A stretch of 64,000 nucleotides of DNA, taken from Natronohydrobacter sp. (lineage in GTDB: Bacteria > Pseudomonadota > Alphaproteobacteria > Rhodobacterales > Rhodobacteraceae). Each line of letters opens with the position of its first letter. Positions within the stretch are counted from its first letter, which is position 1. The DNA lies in contig SLDY01000068.1 in assembly GCA_007125005.1 (NCBI GenBank), positions 1-64,000 of the forward strand. Reading direction: 5' to 3'. Positions 1 to 12,502 of the stretch are shown here, piece after piece. The position numbers and the translations under genes are program-made. The notes beneath the pieces were generated by a model. The model saw only the letters and a list, made by a program, of their open reading frames with translations. It made no database searches and was not told the origin of the DNA.

Positions 1-62
1 CGCCAGAACAGCCCCGCGATGATCGCGCCCAGCAAAGGGGCCAGAAGAACAGTTACCGCCAT
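1..62 (-). CDS. nuoL: NADH-quinone oxidoreductase subunit L, N-terminal fragment cut by the window edge
   Basis: Minus-strand translation from ATG at 62 reads MAVTVLLAPLLGAIIAGLFW, directly downstream of nuoK; NuoL expected by operon order. Confidence 0.8.
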   Translation of the reverse strand, partial: MAVTVLLAPLLGAIIAGLFW

Positions 63-66
63 CGCC

Positions 67-372
67 TCAGCCTTTCATCACATTGACGTCTTCGACGTCA
101 ATTGTGCCCCGGTTGCGGAAGAAACAGACCAGAATGGCCAGCCCGATCGCGGCCTCTGCGGCGGCCACGGTCAGCACGAACATCGTGAACACCTGCCCGA
201 CCAGGTCATTCAGGAAGTGTGAAAAGGCGATCAGGTTGATATTGACCGACAACAGCATCAACTCGATCGACATCAGAATGATGATGATGTTCTTGCGGTT
301 CAGGAAGATCCCGAAGATGCCAATCACAAACAGGGCTGCTGCCACTGTCAGGTAATGTTCCAGTCCAACCAT
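67..372 (-). CDS. nuoK: NADH-quinone oxidoreductase subunit K
   Basis: 101 aa, [44 protein letters not shown] is NuoK-like; operon position. Confidence 0.97.
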   Translation of the reverse strand: MVGLEHYLTVAAALFVIGIFGIFLNRKNIIIILMSIELMLLSVNINLIAFSHFLNDLVGQVFTMFVLTVAAAEAAIGLAILVCFFRNRGTIDVEDVNVMKG

Positions 373-435
373 TCCGGTTCCCTCGTTCCGTTATGTCAGA
401 GCCTTTGGTGGCCCTGTAATTGCCGCGTCAGCGCC

Positions 436-1053
436 TTATCCCAGGCCCTGACCCGGTTTGACATCCTTCAGTTCCATCGCCTTGGCCGGGTCGCGATGCA
501 TCTGCGCAACCACATTCTGGCGTTTCACATCCTTGCGATGGCGCAGCGTCAACACAATCGCCCCAATCATCGCAACCAGCAGGATCAGCCCCGCTACCTG
601 GAAAAGCAGGAAATACTGGTCATAGATGATCATCCCCAAGGCCTTGGTGTTATGCACCTCATTCAAATCCGGCGTAGGAGCCTGCCGCAGATCCCGCGCG
701 ACTTCTGCCTCCTGCCATGAACCAAAGAGCAGCGCCATCTGCATCAGCAGCACGATCCCGATAATACTGGCGATCGGAAAATAGCGCGCCATCTCACCCC
801 TGAGCGCGGCGAAATCGATATCAAGCATCATCACCACAAAGAGGAACAGCACGGCCACCGCCCCCACATAGACGATGATCAGCAGCATCGCTATGAACTC
901 TGCACCAAGAAGAACGAACATACCTGCGGCTGACAGAAACGTCAGAATAAGCCAGAGCACCGAATGCACCGGGTTGCGCGACACTGTCACGAGAAACCCC
1001 GCTGTCAGAAGCGTGGCCGCAAATGCGTAGAATGTGATATCAGCTACACCCAT
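436..1053 (-). CDS. nuoJ: NADH-quinone oxidoreductase subunit J
   Basis: 205 aa membrane protein, [32 protein letters not shown] motif typical of NuoJ; operon position. Confidence 0.96.
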   Translation of the reverse strand: MGVADITFYAFAATLLTAGFLVTVSRNPVHSVLWLILTFLSAAGMFVLLGAEFIAMLLIIVYVGAVAVLFLFVVMMLDIDFAALRGEMARYFPIASIIGIVLLMQMALLFGSWQEAEVARDLRQAPTPDLNEVHNTKALGMIIYDQYFLLFQVAGLILLVAMIGAIVLTLRHRKDVKRQNVVAQMHRDPAKAMELKDVKPGQGLG

Positions 1054-1125
1054 GTCCCTCGGGTTCCCTTGTCTTATGTGGGCGCACTCGCCCGTAAATC
1101 AGCGCGTGAAAACACGCAGACAGCC

Positions 1126-1620
<495 letters not shown>

Positions 1621-2658
1621 TTACCCTCCAATCGCCCAGCGTGCCCAGAAACCGCCGGCTACTTCGAATTTTGCAAGAAACGCCACCAGAACCACCCAGC
1701 CTAGCGAGAAAGGCAGGAACACTTTCCACCCGATGCGCATGAGCTGGTCGTAGCGGTAACGCGGCACAATGGCTTTCACCATCGCGAACAGGAAGAAGAA
1801 GAAGGCCATCTTCAGGAACATCCAATGGAACCCGTCTGGCAGGCCCGGAATCGGCGAAAGCCAGCCACCGAAGAAGAGGAGCGAGATCAGCGCGCACATC
1901 AGGAAGATGGCGATATATTCGCCTGCCATGAACAGCAGATACGGTGTCGAGCCATATTCGACCATGAAACCTGCGACCAGTTCGGATTCCGCTTCGGGCA
2001 GATCGAAAGGCGGGCGGTTTGTTTCTGCCAGCGCGCTGATAAAGAACAGAACCACCATCGGCAGATGCGGTAGCCAATACCAGCCAAGCAGGCCCCAGCC
2101 GGTATCCTGCGCAGCGACAATAGCACCAAAATTCATCGACCCAGTCGAAATGATGATACCGATAATGATCAGACCCAGCGAGACGTCATAGGAAATCATC
2201 TGTGCCGCCGACCGAAGGCTGCCAAGGAAGGCGTATTTCGAGTTCGACGCCCAACCGCCCATGATAACGCCGTAAACTTCAAGAGCAGCGATGGCGAACA
2301 CAAAGAGGATCGCGACGTTGATATCTGCCAGCACCCAGCCATCATTGAACGGGATCACCGCCCAGGCAAGCATGGCCAGCACAAAACTCAAAAGCGGTGC
2401 CAGAAAATAGACCGGGCGATCCACTCCTGCCGGGATCACCACCTCCTTGACCACGAATTTGATCGCATCGGCGAAGGTTTGCAGCAACCCCCATGGCCCC
2501 ACAACGTTCGGGCCACGGCGCATTTGCACGGCCGCCCAGACCTTACGGTCGGCATAGACCAGAAACACAAGGCTGATCATAACAAATGCTACGACCAGAA
2601 GCGATTGCGCTGCAATAAGCAGAGTGATCCCAAGGCCGGTGTTCAGAAACTCGTTCAT
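1621..2658 (-). CDS. nuoH: NADH-quinone oxidoreductase subunit H
   Basis: 345 aa; [25 protein letters not shown] and [20 protein letters not shown] signatures. Confidence 0.97.
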   Translation of the reverse strand: MNEFLNTGLGITLLIAAQSLLVVAFVMISLVFLVYADRKVWAAVQMRRGPNVVGPWGLLQTFADAIKFVVKEVVIPAGVDRPVYFLAPLLSFVLAMLAWAVIPFNDGWVLADINVAILFVFAIAALEVYGVIMGGWASNSKYAFLGSLRSAAQMISYDVSLGLIIIGIIISTGSMNFGAIVAAQDTGWGLLGWYWLPHLPMVVLFFISALAETNRPPFDLPEAESELVAGFMVEYGSTPYLLFMAGEYIAIFLMCALISLLFFGGWLSPIPGLPDGFHWMFLKMAFFFFLFAMVKAIVPRYRYDQLMRIGWKVFLPFSLGWVVLVAFLAKFEVAGGFWARWAIGG

Positions 2659-2673
2659 CTGTCCCTCAAATCC

Positions 2674-3084
2674 TCATACCGTCGGAATGCCTTGTTCCCG
2701 GCAGTCTTCAACGATCACTTCAGCATCCATGTTGCGCAACCCTTGCGGAATATCCGGCGAAATAACGAAACCGCCATCCCCTTCCCAGACATCACCCAGA
2801 CGGGTCACCGTCGTGCGCACATGCTGCGCAAAACCGTAGCCGCGGATTAACGCATATTGCGCTGCAGCACAACGCGCATAGGCCACAACATCGCTGCGAT
2901 CACGCGCACCGCGCATGCGCACCAGAAAACTCACCGTGCTCCGGTCAAGCAACCGCGTATCCACGCCAAGATACTCAGCCCGCTCCGGCGGTGAAACCGG
3001 GCGCGCGGCCTCGCTCTCGCCACAAGCCATCAGGCCACCACAAGCTGCGGCCACAAGCGCTAAACTGGGAACCGACTGCGGCAT
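2674..3084 (-). CDS. Hypothetical lipoprotein-like protein embedded in the nuo operon
   Basis: 136 aa ORF between nuoG and nuoH, same strand, N-terminus MPQSVPSLALVAAACGGLMAC resembles a lipobox signal peptide. Confidence 0.75.
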   Translation of the reverse strand: MPQSVPSLALVAAACGGLMACGESEAARPVSPPERAEYLGVDTRLLDRSTVSFLVRMRGARDRSDVVAYARCAAAQYALIRGYGFAQHVRTTVTRLGDVWEGDGGFVISPDIPQGLRNMDAEVIVEDCREQGIPTV

Positions 3085-3090
3085 CCGCTT

Positions 3091-5109
3091 TCACTCCGCC
3101 GCTAGTGGGCGCGACTTGCGCGCCTTGGCCATGGCGGACAGCTCCGCCATGAGGCTGGACGCCCGCGCAATCGGATTAGGCAAATAGTGATCCGCAAGGG
3201 CATTTCGGAAATCAGCCTTGCCGAGCGGCGCATTTTCCATCGGCTGCCATGCGTTCTCAGGCACTTGATCAATCTCGCCCAGATGCGGGAAAGCCTCTGT
3301 TAATTGATTGCGCAAGGCGCTGAGACTGTCGAAAGGCAACGCCGCACCCATTTCGCCCGAGAGCGCGCGCAGGATGGCCCAGTTCTCCTTGGCCTCGCCC
3401 GGCGCAAACCCGGCGCGCAGAGCGAGTTGCGGTCGGCCTTCGGTATTCACGAAAAGCCCCGGTTCCTCGGTATAGGCGGAGCCGGGCAGGATGATATCTG
3501 CGCGATGCGCGCCCCGGTCACCATGGCTGCCCTGATAGATGACGAATGCACCCGGTGCGATGTCGATCTCATCGGCGCCCAGGTTGTAGATCACCTCTGC
3601 ACCCTCAACCGCAGCCTTGATGCCGCCCTCGGTGGTGCAGTCGATATCCATTGCGCCCACGCGTGCTGCGGCAATGTGCAGAACCAACAATTTTGCGCTC
3701 GATTTCTCGGTAATTTCCTGCACCTTGGCCAGCACTGCCGCGCCATCCGCCTCGCGCAGGGCGCCCTGGCCAACGATCACCACACATTCCTTTTCGGCCA
3801 GATCGCTCATATCAAGCCCGGCCAGCTTTTCCAGCGCGGCGCGATCAGTGCCGAAATGCTCATAGTCATAGGTAAGAGCTGCCGCCTCACCCACAAGCAC
3901 CACATCAGCACCGTTGAGCCACGCCTTGCGGATACGCGCGTTCAGCACCGGTGCTTCTAGACGCGGGTTGGTCCCGATCAGCAGCACCTTGTCGGCATGG
4001 TCAATATCCTCGATCGCGGCAGTCCCAACATAGGCCGAACGGTTTCCGGTAGGCAGATGTGCACCATCAGTGCGGCACTCGACCGTGCCGCACTGCCCTT
4101 CGATCAGCAGCTTGAGTGCATAGGCCGCCTCTACCGAGACCAGATCACCGATCAGCCCCGTCACCTTTTTACCCTTCATAGCTGCTGACGCTGCCGACAA
4201 CGCCTCTGGCCAACTTGCAGGCCGCAGTTTGCCATTATCGCGGATATAGGGCCGGTCAAGACGCTGACGCCGCAGACCGTCCCAGACATAGCGCGACCTG
4301 TCCGACAGCCATTCTTCATTCACGCCATCATGATTGCGTGGCAGGATACGCATCACCTCGCGGCCCTTGGTATCCACGCGGATATTGGAGCCAAGCGCAT
4401 CCATCACATCAATGGTCTCTGTCTTGGTCAGCTCCCAGGGCCGCGCAGTAAAACTGTAAGGCTTCGATACCAGCGCACCGACGGGGCAGAGATCAACGAT
4501 ATTGCCCACCATCTCGGATTCGATCAGCGCACCCAGATAAGTGGTGATCTCGGCATCCTCGCCGCGCCCGGTCTGGCCCATAACCTGCACACCCGCTACC
4601 TCGGTCGTGAAGCGCACACAGCGCGTGCAGGAAATGCAGCGCGTCATATGAGTTTCGACAAGCGGGCCAAGCTGCAGATCCTCGACTGCCCGCTTCGGCT
4701 CGCGATAGCGCGAAAAATCGACGCCATATGCCATCGCCTGATCCTGCAGGTCGCACTCGCCACCTTGATCGCAAATCGGGCAATCCAGTGGGTGGTTGAT
4801 GAGCAGAAACTCCATCACCCCCTCCCGCGCCTTTTTTACCATCGGCGAGTTGGTGCGGATGACAGGCGGCTGGCCCTCGGGACCGGGACGCAGATCCTTG
4901 ACTTGCATCGCGCATGAGGCAGCAGGCTTGGGCGGCCCCCCTACCACCTCGACCAGACACATCCGGCAATTCCCCGCGATCGACAGCCGCTCATGATAGC
5001 AAAAGCGCGGGATCTCGATCCCGGCATCCTCGCAGGCCTGAATCAGCGTCATCTCAGGCGGGACTTCGACCTCATTGCCATCAATGATGATCTTGCGCAA
5101 TTGCGACAT
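3091..5109 (-). CDS. nuoG: NADH-quinone oxidoreductase subunit G
   Basis: 672 aa, N-terminal ferredoxin domain [19 protein letters not shown] and [10 protein letters not shown]. Confidence 0.97.
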   Translation of the reverse strand: MSQLRKIIIDGNEVEVPPEMTLIQACEDAGIEIPRFCYHERLSIAGNCRMCLVEVVGGPPKPAASCAMQVKDLRPGPEGQPPVIRTNSPMVKKAREGVMEFLLINHPLDCPICDQGGECDLQDQAMAYGVDFSRYREPKRAVEDLQLGPLVETHMTRCISCTRCVRFTTEVAGVQVMGQTGRGEDAEITTYLGALIESEMVGNIVDLCPVGALVSKPYSFTARPWELTKTETIDVMDALGSNIRVDTKGREVMRILPRNHDGVNEEWLSDRSRYVWDGLRRQRLDRPYIRDNGKLRPASWPEALSAASAAMKGKKVTGLIGDLVSVEAAYALKLLIEGQCGTVECRTDGAHLPTGNRSAYVGTAAIEDIDHADKVLLIGTNPRLEAPVLNARIRKAWLNGADVVLVGEAAALTYDYEHFGTDRAALEKLAGLDMSDLAEKECVVIVGQGALREADGAAVLAKVQEITEKSSAKLLVLHIAAARVGAMDIDCTTEGGIKAAVEGAEVIYNLGADEIDIAPGAFVIYQGSHGDRGAHRADIILPGSAYTEEPGLFVNTEGRPQLALRAGFAPGEAKENWAILRALSGEMGAALPFDSLSALRNQLTEAFPHLGEIDQVPENAWQPMENAPLGKADFRNALADHYLPNPIARASSLMAELSAMAKARKSRPLAAE

Positions 5110-5112
5110 GAT

Positions 5113-5541
5113 TTACCTTTCCGTCAATTGGCGACCAAGCGCCGTGCGTTCAGCCATCTGAGCACGGGCGAATTCACAAACTTCGGTTTTGCTATATGGG
5201 TCGCTCACGCCGGCCTGCTGCAGGTGCCTGTCAACCAGCGCCTGCATCCGCGCCTTCTCGACATCATCCTCGACGAAAGCCTCGATCTGAGTGCGGTCAA
5301 ACCCCATGCCGCGCGCCCGATTATAGAGTGACAGGAAGTAACTGACCCGCGCGAGACGCCCCGGCGGGCGGATATCGGGACAAGTCTTCGAGATATGGTA
5401 GATCAGAGCCGCAGTGAACAACCCATTATAGATGTCAGGATTGGCCCGCAGCGCCTCGTTCACTTCTGCCTGCGTTGTCGCGGCACTCGCGCCACCGGAA
5501 AGGATTGCTGCAACCGCCATGGCCATGATGGAATGCTTCAT
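5113..5541 (-). CDS. DUF5333-like small secreted protein in the nuo operon
   Basis: MKHSIMAMAVAAILSGGASA signal peptide; located between nuoG and the DUF3291-like ORF; family assignment from memory of Rhodobacterales nuo operons. ORF open to 5583, internal Met start preferred. Confidence 0.7.
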   Translation of the reverse strand: MKHSIMAMAVAAILSGGASAATTQAEVNEALRANPDIYNGLFTAALIYHISKTCPDIRPPGRLARVSYFLSLYNRARGMGFDRTQIEAFVEDDVEKARMQALVDRHLQQAGVSDPYSKTEVCEFARAQMAERTALGRQLTER

Positions 5542-5546
5542 AACGC

Positions 5547-6041
5547 TTACTCCGCTGCGACAGCGCATCCGCGCTCCCTCCAAAGTTGCGCCTCGGCCAG
5601 CCAGTTCCAGCCAAAGGCATGCTCAGACGGACCATGCGCACGCAGATGCTCTAACCGGGCCAGCGCTTCCTCCAGTGTCGGGCGATGCCCTTCGGGCACC
5701 CACCACATGACGAAATGTTGCTCACCCAAAACCTCGAACCACTCGGCCCGGCGGGCATAGAATTGCCGGTGTACCGTGTTCCAGACGAACTGTTCTAGCG
5801 AGGTGACATCAGTCCAGACTGTGAGGTTGGACACAAGCTGCCTGTCATCTCCAATGAAATTCTCCGTGTTCCCCCGACCGGACTCGCCCGAGCCCTCCAT
5901 CATCCAGACAAAGCCGGGGCTACGTTTGCCGATGCTGTTCACACGGTCCAGTGCTGCCATGAATGCCGCCACGCACGGGTCATCGGGCAGCGCTCGAAGA
6001 CGCCCGATGTTCAACTGCGCAAGATTGCGGGCCTCGCTCAT
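5547..6041 (-). CDS. DUF3291 domain-containing protein
   Basis: 164 aa; MSEARNLAQLNIGRLRALPDDPCVAAFMAALDRVN...FVWMMEGSG...NLTVWTDVTSLEQFVW pattern of DUF3291. Confidence 0.8.
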   Translation of the reverse strand: MSEARNLAQLNIGRLRALPDDPCVAAFMAALDRVNSIGKRSPGFVWMMEGSGESGRGNTENFIGDDRQLVSNLTVWTDVTSLEQFVWNTVHRQFYARRAEWFEVLGEQHFVMWWVPEGHRPTLEEALARLEHLRAHGPSEHAFGWNWLAEAQLWRERGCAVAAE

Positions 6042-6045
6042 TTGC

Positions 6046-7344
6046 TTACTCCGCCGCCACTTTCGACATGCGCCCGGCCTTCTGTGCCTTGATCCGATCC
6101 TCGATCTCGCCCCGGAAGTTGCGTATCAGCCCCTGAATCGGCCATGCTGCCGCATCGCCCAACGCGCAGATTGTATGGCCTTCGACCTGTTTGGATACGT
6201 CCCAGAGCATGTCGATTTCTTCCAGCTCTGCCTCGCCACGCACAAGACGGTCCATCACGCGCATCATCCAGCCCGTGCCTTCGCGGCAGGGCGTGCATTG
6301 CCCGCAGCTTTCATGCTTGTAGAACTTGGCGAGCCGCCAGATGGCTTTTATGATATCAGTCTGCTTGTCCATCACGATAACGGCGGCAGTACCCAGCCCG
6401 GATTGCAGATCGTTGCGCAGATAATCGAAATCCATGATTGCTTCGCGCATCTTCTCACCCCGCACGCAAGGCACGGAAGAGCCACCGGGAATGACCGCCA
6501 GCAGATTGTCCCAGCCACCTCGGATGCCGCCGCAATGCTTCTCTATCAGTTCCTCGAAGCTGATGGACATAGCCTCTTCCACAACGCAAGGCCTGTTCAC
6601 ATGGCCCGAGATTGCAAAGAGCTTGGTGCCCGCATTATTGGGCCGCCCGAACCCGGCGAACCAGGCCCCTCCGCGCCGCAAGATCGTTGGCACGACTGCA
6701 ATCGATTCGACATTGTTCACTGTTGTCGGGCAGCCATAAAGGCCTGCGCCCGCCGGGAAAGGCGGCTTCATGCGTGGCATACCCTTCTTGCCCTCTAGGC
6801 TTTCCAGAAGCGCGGTTTCCTCGCCGCAAATATAGGCCCCAGCACCGTGATGCAGATAAAGATCGAAATCCCATCCCGCCCCGCAGGCATTCTTACCAAT
6901 CAACCCCGCCTCGTAGGCCTCGTCGATCGCATTCTGAAGCGCCTCTTTTTCGCGGATATACTCACCACGGATATAGATATAGCAGGCATGCGCGTTCATT
7001 GCGAAGCTGGCGATCAGGCAGCCTTCGATCAGCGTATGCGGATCATGGCGCATGATCTCGCGATCCTTGCAGGTGCCGGGCTCCGATTCGTCTGCGTTCA
7101 CCACAAGATAGGCTGGCCGACCATCACTTTCCTTGGGCATGAAAGACCATTTCAGACCCGTCGGGAAGCCCGCACCACCGCGCCCACGCAAACCGGATTG
7201 TTTCATCTCTTCAATGATCCAGTCGCGGCCCTTTGCCAGCAGCGCCTTGGTCCCATCCCAATGCCCGCGCGAAATGGCGCCCTTCAGGGAACGGTCATGC
7301 ATCCCGTAAAGATTTGTAAAGATGCGATCCTGATCCTTAAGCAT
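6046..7344 (-). CDS. nuoF: NADH-quinone oxidoreductase subunit F
   Basis: [20 protein letters not shown]-binding motif and [13 protein letters not shown]. Confidence 0.98.
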   Translation of the reverse strand: MLKDQDRIFTNLYGMHDRSLKGAISRGHWDGTKALLAKGRDWIIEEMKQSGLRGRGGAGFPTGLKWSFMPKESDGRPAYLVVNADESEPGTCKDREIMRHDPHTLIEGCLIASFAMNAHACYIYIRGEYIREKEALQNAIDEAYEAGLIGKNACGAGWDFDLYLHHGAGAYICGEETALLESLEGKKGMPRMKPPFPAGAGLYGCPTTVNNVESIAVVPTILRRGGAWFAGFGRPNNAGTKLFAISGHVNRPCVVEEAMSISFEELIEKHCGGIRGGWDNLLAVIPGGSSVPCVRGEKMREAIMDFDYLRNDLQSGLGTAAVIVMDKQTDIIKAIWRLAKFYKHESCGQCTPCREGTGWMMRVMDRLVRGEAELEEIDMLWDVSKQVEGHTICALGDAAAWPIQGLIRNFRGEIEDRIKAQKAGRMSKVAAE

Positions 7345-7365
7345 ATTCTTGCCCTCTCATTGCGC

Positions 7366-7593
7366 CTAACGACCAGCCTTGCCCTGCCGCCAAACACGAA
7401 ATGTCACAATCAGCGCCCATGCGAAACCCGCCAGCGCTGCAAAATCAATCAGAAACGCGTAACGCGGATCCCAGCCATATTCTCGACCGATCCATCCCAA
7501 AACCACCCAAAGAACGATGGTCGCGCACATCACCAACGCGGCAAGACGAGCCTGCCGGGAAAGTGCCATCTCGCGGGATGTGGGTCTGGACAT
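7366..7593 (-). CDS. DUF5337-like small membrane protein in the nuo operon
   Basis: 75 aa, two predicted TM segments, between nuoE and nuoF. Confidence 0.7.
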   Translation of the reverse strand: MSRPTSREMALSRQARLAALVMCATIVLWVVLGWIGREYGWDPRYAFLIDFAALAGFAWALIVTFRVWRQGKAGR

Positions 7594-7610
7594 GCGTTGG
7601 CATACTCCGA

Positions 7611-8744
7611 TTACTGTCGCTCTGAAAACTCGGTCTGACCACCGGAGGCGAGGGTTTTGGCCTGCGCCACCCAGTCATCCCGGCTCACACGGCCCTTGAA
7701 GCCCTCAAGGTGTTCATCAACCCATGCGATCTCTGCCGGACCCCAACTCGCAACCTGCCAGAAATGAAAGACGCCCATCTTGTTAAGCAAAGCCTCGAGT
7801 TTCGGACCGACACCCTTTATCAACTTCAGATCGTCTGCCTTACCCTTTGCCTTTTTCAGCATCTCGGGCTTGGTGCCGATGCTCTCGACGATTTCGGCAC
7901 CCTTTGCCACAACCTCGGGCTTGGCCTGAGATTTCTCGCGAGCTTCCTGTTTACTCACCCCGGTCGCATCCACGGGCGCGGCCTTGGCGGGCTTGGGCTC
8001 ATTTGCCTTGATCGTTGCACGATCAACCGGCTTCGGTGTCGGGACGCCCTGCCACGGCGTCACCAGCGACACTTCGCTCCCGTCAATCCGCTTAAGCGTG
8101 TCGCCGATACGTGACGCAAGCGCAACCGAGCCGTTCTGCGACTCTCCAGTGTAGGTCTTAAGTGTCGTCACTCCGCCTAATGGCTCGGAGGCAAAACGGC
8201 CATTTTGTGGCCCCGGTGTGGGCACTTTGTCCGCAGCCATCTCGTCGAGCAATTTCGCAAAGCTCGCTGCTGTCAGATCCTCGTAATAATCCTTGCCGAT
8301 CTGGGCCATCGGCGCATTCGTGCAGGCACCCAGACACTCGACCTCTTCCCAAGAAAACTTGCCATCGGCGGAAAGTTGATGCGGGCGCTTGGCGATCTTC
8401 TCCTTGCAGACCGCAACCAGATCCTCGGCCCCGCAGATCATGCAGGAGGTCGTCCCACAGATTTGGATATGGGCAACAGAACCAACGGGTTGGAGCTGGA
8501 ACATGAAGTAGAATGTCGCCACTTCAAGCGCGCGAATATACGCCATTCCCAACATGCCGGCGACATGCTCGATGGCCGCACGGGTCAGCCAGCCCTCCTG
8601 CTCCTGCGCGCGCCACAGAAGTGGGATGATCGCAGAGGCCTGACGGCCCTCTGGATATTTGGTAATCTGTGCCTCGGCCCAGGCCTGATTGGCAGGCGTG
8701 AAGGCGAAGCTTTCGGGTTGTTCCGGGTGCAAGCGGCGCAGCAT
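7611..8744 (-). CDS. nuoE: NADH-quinone oxidoreductase subunit E with C-terminal extension
   Basis: N-terminal NuoE ([24 protein letters not shown]); extra C-terminus ends in a helix-hairpin-helix-like [29 protein letters not shown] segment. Confidence 0.95.
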   Translation of the reverse strand: MLRRLHPEQPESFAFTPANQAWAEAQITKYPEGRQASAIIPLLWRAQEQEGWLTRAAIEHVAGMLGMAYIRALEVATFYFMFQLQPVGSVAHIQICGTTSCMICGAEDLVAVCKEKIAKRPHQLSADGKFSWEEVECLGACTNAPMAQIGKDYYEDLTAASFAKLLDEMAADKVPTPGPQNGRFASEPLGGVTTLKTYTGESQNGSVALASRIGDTLKRIDGSEVSLVTPWQGVPTPKPVDRATIKANEPKPAKAAPVDATGVSKQEAREKSQAKPEVVAKGAEIVESIGTKPEMLKKAKGKADDLKLIKGVGPKLEALLNKMGVFHFWQVASWGPAEIAWVDEHLEGFKGRVSRDDWVAQAKTLASGGQTEFSERQ

Positions 8745-9967
8745 TAGCGGTCAATCTCTCCGAACACGACATCCATAGTGCCGATGATGGCGGCCACATC
8801 GGCCAGTTGGTGCCCTTTGGCAATGTAATCCATGCTCTGCAAATGCAGATAGCCCGGTGCGCGTAGCTTCGCGCGGTAGGGCTTGTTGGTGCCGTCAGCC
8901 ACCAGATACACTCCAAACTCGCCTTTGGGCGCCTCGACTGCGGCGTAAATCTCGCCTGCAGGCACGTGGAACCCCTCGGTGTAAAGCTTGAAGTGATGGA
9001 TCAGCGCTTCCATCGAGGTTTTCATCTCGGCGCGCGGGGGCGGCGTGATCTTGCCGCGCGCCAGCACATCGCCCTGCCCTTCAAGGGCGCGCAGTTTTTC
9101 AATGGCTTGCAGAATGATCTTCACGCTCTCGCGCATCTCTGCCATCCGGCAGAGGTAGCGATCGTAGCAATCGCCATTCTTGCCCACAGGGATCTTGAAG
9201 TCGAACTCGTCATAGCACTCATAGGGCTGGGCGCGGCGCAGATCCCATGCAAGCCCGGATCCGCGTACCATCACGCCTGAATAACCCCAATCGAGGATAT
9301 CCTGCTCAGTCACAACGCCAATATCACAGTTGCGCTGCTTGAAGATGCGGTTCTCAGTCAATAGCCCGTCGATATCGTCGAGCATCTTCGGGAATTCATG
9401 CGCCCATTCTTCGATATCGTCGATCAGCTTTGCCGGAAGATCCTGATGCACGCCGCCGGGACGGAAATAGGCGGCGTGGAGCCGCGCCCCGCAGGCGCGC
9501 TCATAGAACACCATCAGCTTCTCGCGCTCTTCAAAGCCCCAGAGTGGCGGGGTCAAAGCGCCCACATCCATCGCCTGTGTCGTAACGTTCAAGAGGTGGT
9601 TCAGTACGCGCCCGATCTCGGAATAAAGCACCCGGATCAGCGAGGCGCGGCGCGGCACTTCAACACCGGTCAGCTTTTCGATGGCAAGGCACCATGCATG
9701 CTCCTGATTCATCGGTGCCACATAATCGAGCCGGTCGAAATAAGGCAGGTTCTGCAGATAGGTGCGGCTTTCCATCAGCTTTTCGGTGCCACGATGCAGC
9801 AGCCCGATATGCGGGTCGCAACGCTCGACAATCTCACCGTCAAGCTCGAGTACCAACCGCAACACACCATGTGCAGCAGGGTGTTGCGGGCCGAAATTGA
9901 TGTTGAAATTCCGGATTCGCTGCTCGCTCGTTAGTGCGTCGTCAAACCCTTTGGAGCCGTCCATCAT
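8744..9967 (-). CDS. nuoD: NADH-quinone oxidoreductase subunit D
   Basis: [24 protein letters not shown] signature, 407 aa. Confidence 0.98.
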   Translation of the reverse strand: MMDGSKGFDDALTSEQRIRNFNINFGPQHPAAHGVLRLVLELDGEIVERCDPHIGLLHRGTEKLMESRTYLQNLPYFDRLDYVAPMNQEHAWCLAIEKLTGVEVPRRASLIRVLYSEIGRVLNHLLNVTTQAMDVGALTPPLWGFEEREKLMVFYERACGARLHAAYFRPGGVHQDLPAKLIDDIEEWAHEFPKMLDDIDGLLTENRIFKQRNCDIGVVTEQDILDWGYSGVMVRGSGLAWDLRRAQPYECYDEFDFKIPVGKNGDCYDRYLCRMAEMRESVKIILQAIEKLRALEGQGDVLARGKITPPPRAEMKTSMEALIHHFKLYTEGFHVPAGEIYAAVEAPKGEFGVYLVADGTNKPYRAKLRAPGYLHLQSMDYIAKGHQLADVAAIIGTMDVVFGEIDR

Positions 9968-10572
9968 TTCGCAGCCTCCTTCTTCTCATCACCCGGAAGG
10001 ATATACTCGGCCCCTTCCCAAGGCGACATGAAATCGAACTGACGATATTCCTGCACAAGCTGCACTGGCTCATAGACCACGCGCTTGAGAGCCTCGTCGT
10101 AGCGCACTTCCGTGTAGCCTGTGGTCGGAAAATCCTTGCGCAGCGGATGGCCGCGAAAGCCATAATCCGTCAGGATGCGACGCAAATCCGGGTGGCCCGA
10201 GAAGAGGATGCCATACATGTCAAAGACTTCACGCTCAAACCAATTGGCAGAGGGATAAAGCGCAGTGATCGAAGGCACGATCTCGTCCTCGCTCACATCC
10301 ACCTTCACGCGGATGCGGTGATTGAGATACATCGACAGGAAGTGATACACCATCTCGAAGCGTTTGCGACGCCCCGGCCAATCAACCGCCGTAATATCTA
10401 CCAAGGTCGAGAAGCGCAGGCTCTCGTCATGCTGCAAATGGCGCACAAGCTTGACCAGATGTGAGAGTGTTGTTGTTACAGTCAACTCATCATGTGCGAC
10501 GTGATGCGAAACGAGTGCATCGCCCATCCGCATTTCCAGCAATGTGGCAAGTTCGTTCAAAGCCTCGGACAT
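9964..10572 (-). CDS. nuoC: NADH-quinone oxidoreductase subunit C
   Basis: Start assigned at [51 protein letters not shown]-type motif ([40 protein letters not shown]). Confidence 0.95.
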   Translation of the reverse strand: MSEALNELATLLEMRMGDALVSHHVAHDELTVTTTLSHLVKLVRHLQHDESLRFSTLVDITAVDWPGRRKRFEMVYHFLSMYLNHRIRVKVDVSEDEIVPSITALYPSANWFEREVFDMYGILFSGHPDLRRILTDYGFRGHPLRKDFPTTGYTEVRYDEALKRVVYEPVQLVQEYRQFDFMSPWEGAEYILPGDEKKEAAK

Positions 10573-10583
10573 GGACTTTCTCC

Positions 10584-11473
<890 letters not shown>

Positions 11474-11529
11474 CTTTAGCTCCTTTTTAACGCGGCAAGC
11501 CTTCCAGTGGGCCGCATACGAATGCCTCT

Positions 11530-11558
11530 CATCTACTCTCGAAGCCCGGATGGGTCAA
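11530..11558 (-). promoter_or_regulatory. Candidate sigma70-type promoter of the nuo operon
   Basis: Minus strand TTGACC (11558-11553), 17 nt spacer, TAGATG (11535-11530), about 57 nt upstream of nuoA start. Confidence 0.4.
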
Positions 11559-11707
11559 CCGAACTCGCTGTGCGTTTCATTGAAAAACACAATTAGGAAT
11601 ACCATAGTATACCAAAACACTCACGAAGTTGAAACTCACGCTCCCTCCTGCGGTTATAAGCCGCAGCTAAGTTAACGCAGTGGGAATCACTTTGCGGCAG
11701 CACAACG

Positions 11708-12502
11708 TCATGTGCGATCACAACGCACCCATCCGGGTTTGCGGCGTTCGAAAAATGCTGCAATCCCTTCTTGCGCTTCCGCTCCTTCCCAACAGGCAAC
11801 CAACTCGGCGATAGAGTGCTCTACATCCTCTGCTCGGATCGCTGCTCCGAGATGCTGCGCAAGCGCTTTGGCGCGCGCAACCGCTTGCGGGGCGCAATCA
11901 AGATAGGGTCGAATCTCGTCTTCAATGGCCTCATCGAGCATCTCGGGTGGTACTGCACGGCCAAGAAGACCGAGGCGCACAGCCTCGTCAGATTTGAAAA
12001 TGCGCGCGGACATGAAAACGCGCCGCGCCATCGCTTCGCCCATGCGTGCGAGCACATAAGGGCCAATCGTTGCCGGAATCAGCCCCAGACGGGTTTCTGT
12101 AAGACCAAAAGAAACGCCTTCTATCCCAATGGCAATATCACAGACCGCCATCATACCGATACCGCCACCAAAAGCCTGCCCCTGCACCCGTCCGATCAGG
12201 GGTTTGGGCAGACGGTTCAACGCCCCCAGCATCTCGGCCAGTTTCCGGGCCTCCTGCGCGCGGGTTTTTCCATCGGCACGCATCTGCGCCTGCATCCAGC
12301 CCAGATCACCGCCTGCGCAAAAGCTTTTACCCGCAGCCGCCAGCACAACAACCCTAACCTCCGGGTCCGAACCAAGCTGGAAGGCCGCTTCGGTTAATTC
12401 TGTGATCATCCGGGCACTCAGCGCGTTGTGTTTCTCGGGCCGGTTCAGCACGAGCCGCGCCACACCCCGCGCATCTGTCGCGACCTCAAGTGTCTCAAAC
12501 AT
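11708..12502 (-). CDS. liuC: Enoyl-CoA hydratase/isomerase family, probable methylglutaconyl-CoA hydratase
   Basis: Start at MFETLEVATDARG; crotonase motifs (AAGKSFCAGGDLGWM, VQGQAFGGGIGM); position in leucine degradation operon. Confidence 0.85.
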   Translation of the reverse strand: MFETLEVATDARGVARLVLNRPEKHNALSARMITELTEAAFQLGSDPEVRVVVLAAAGKSFCAGGDLGWMQAQMRADGKTRAQEARKLAEMLGALNRLPKPLIGRVQGQAFGGGIGMMAVCDIAIGIEGVSFGLTETRLGLIPATIGPYVLARMGEAMARRVFMSARIFKSDEAVRLGLLGRAVPPEMLDEAIEDEIRPYLDCAPQAVARAKALAQHLGAAIRAEDVEHSIAELVACWEGAEAQEGIAAFFERRKPGWVRCDRT

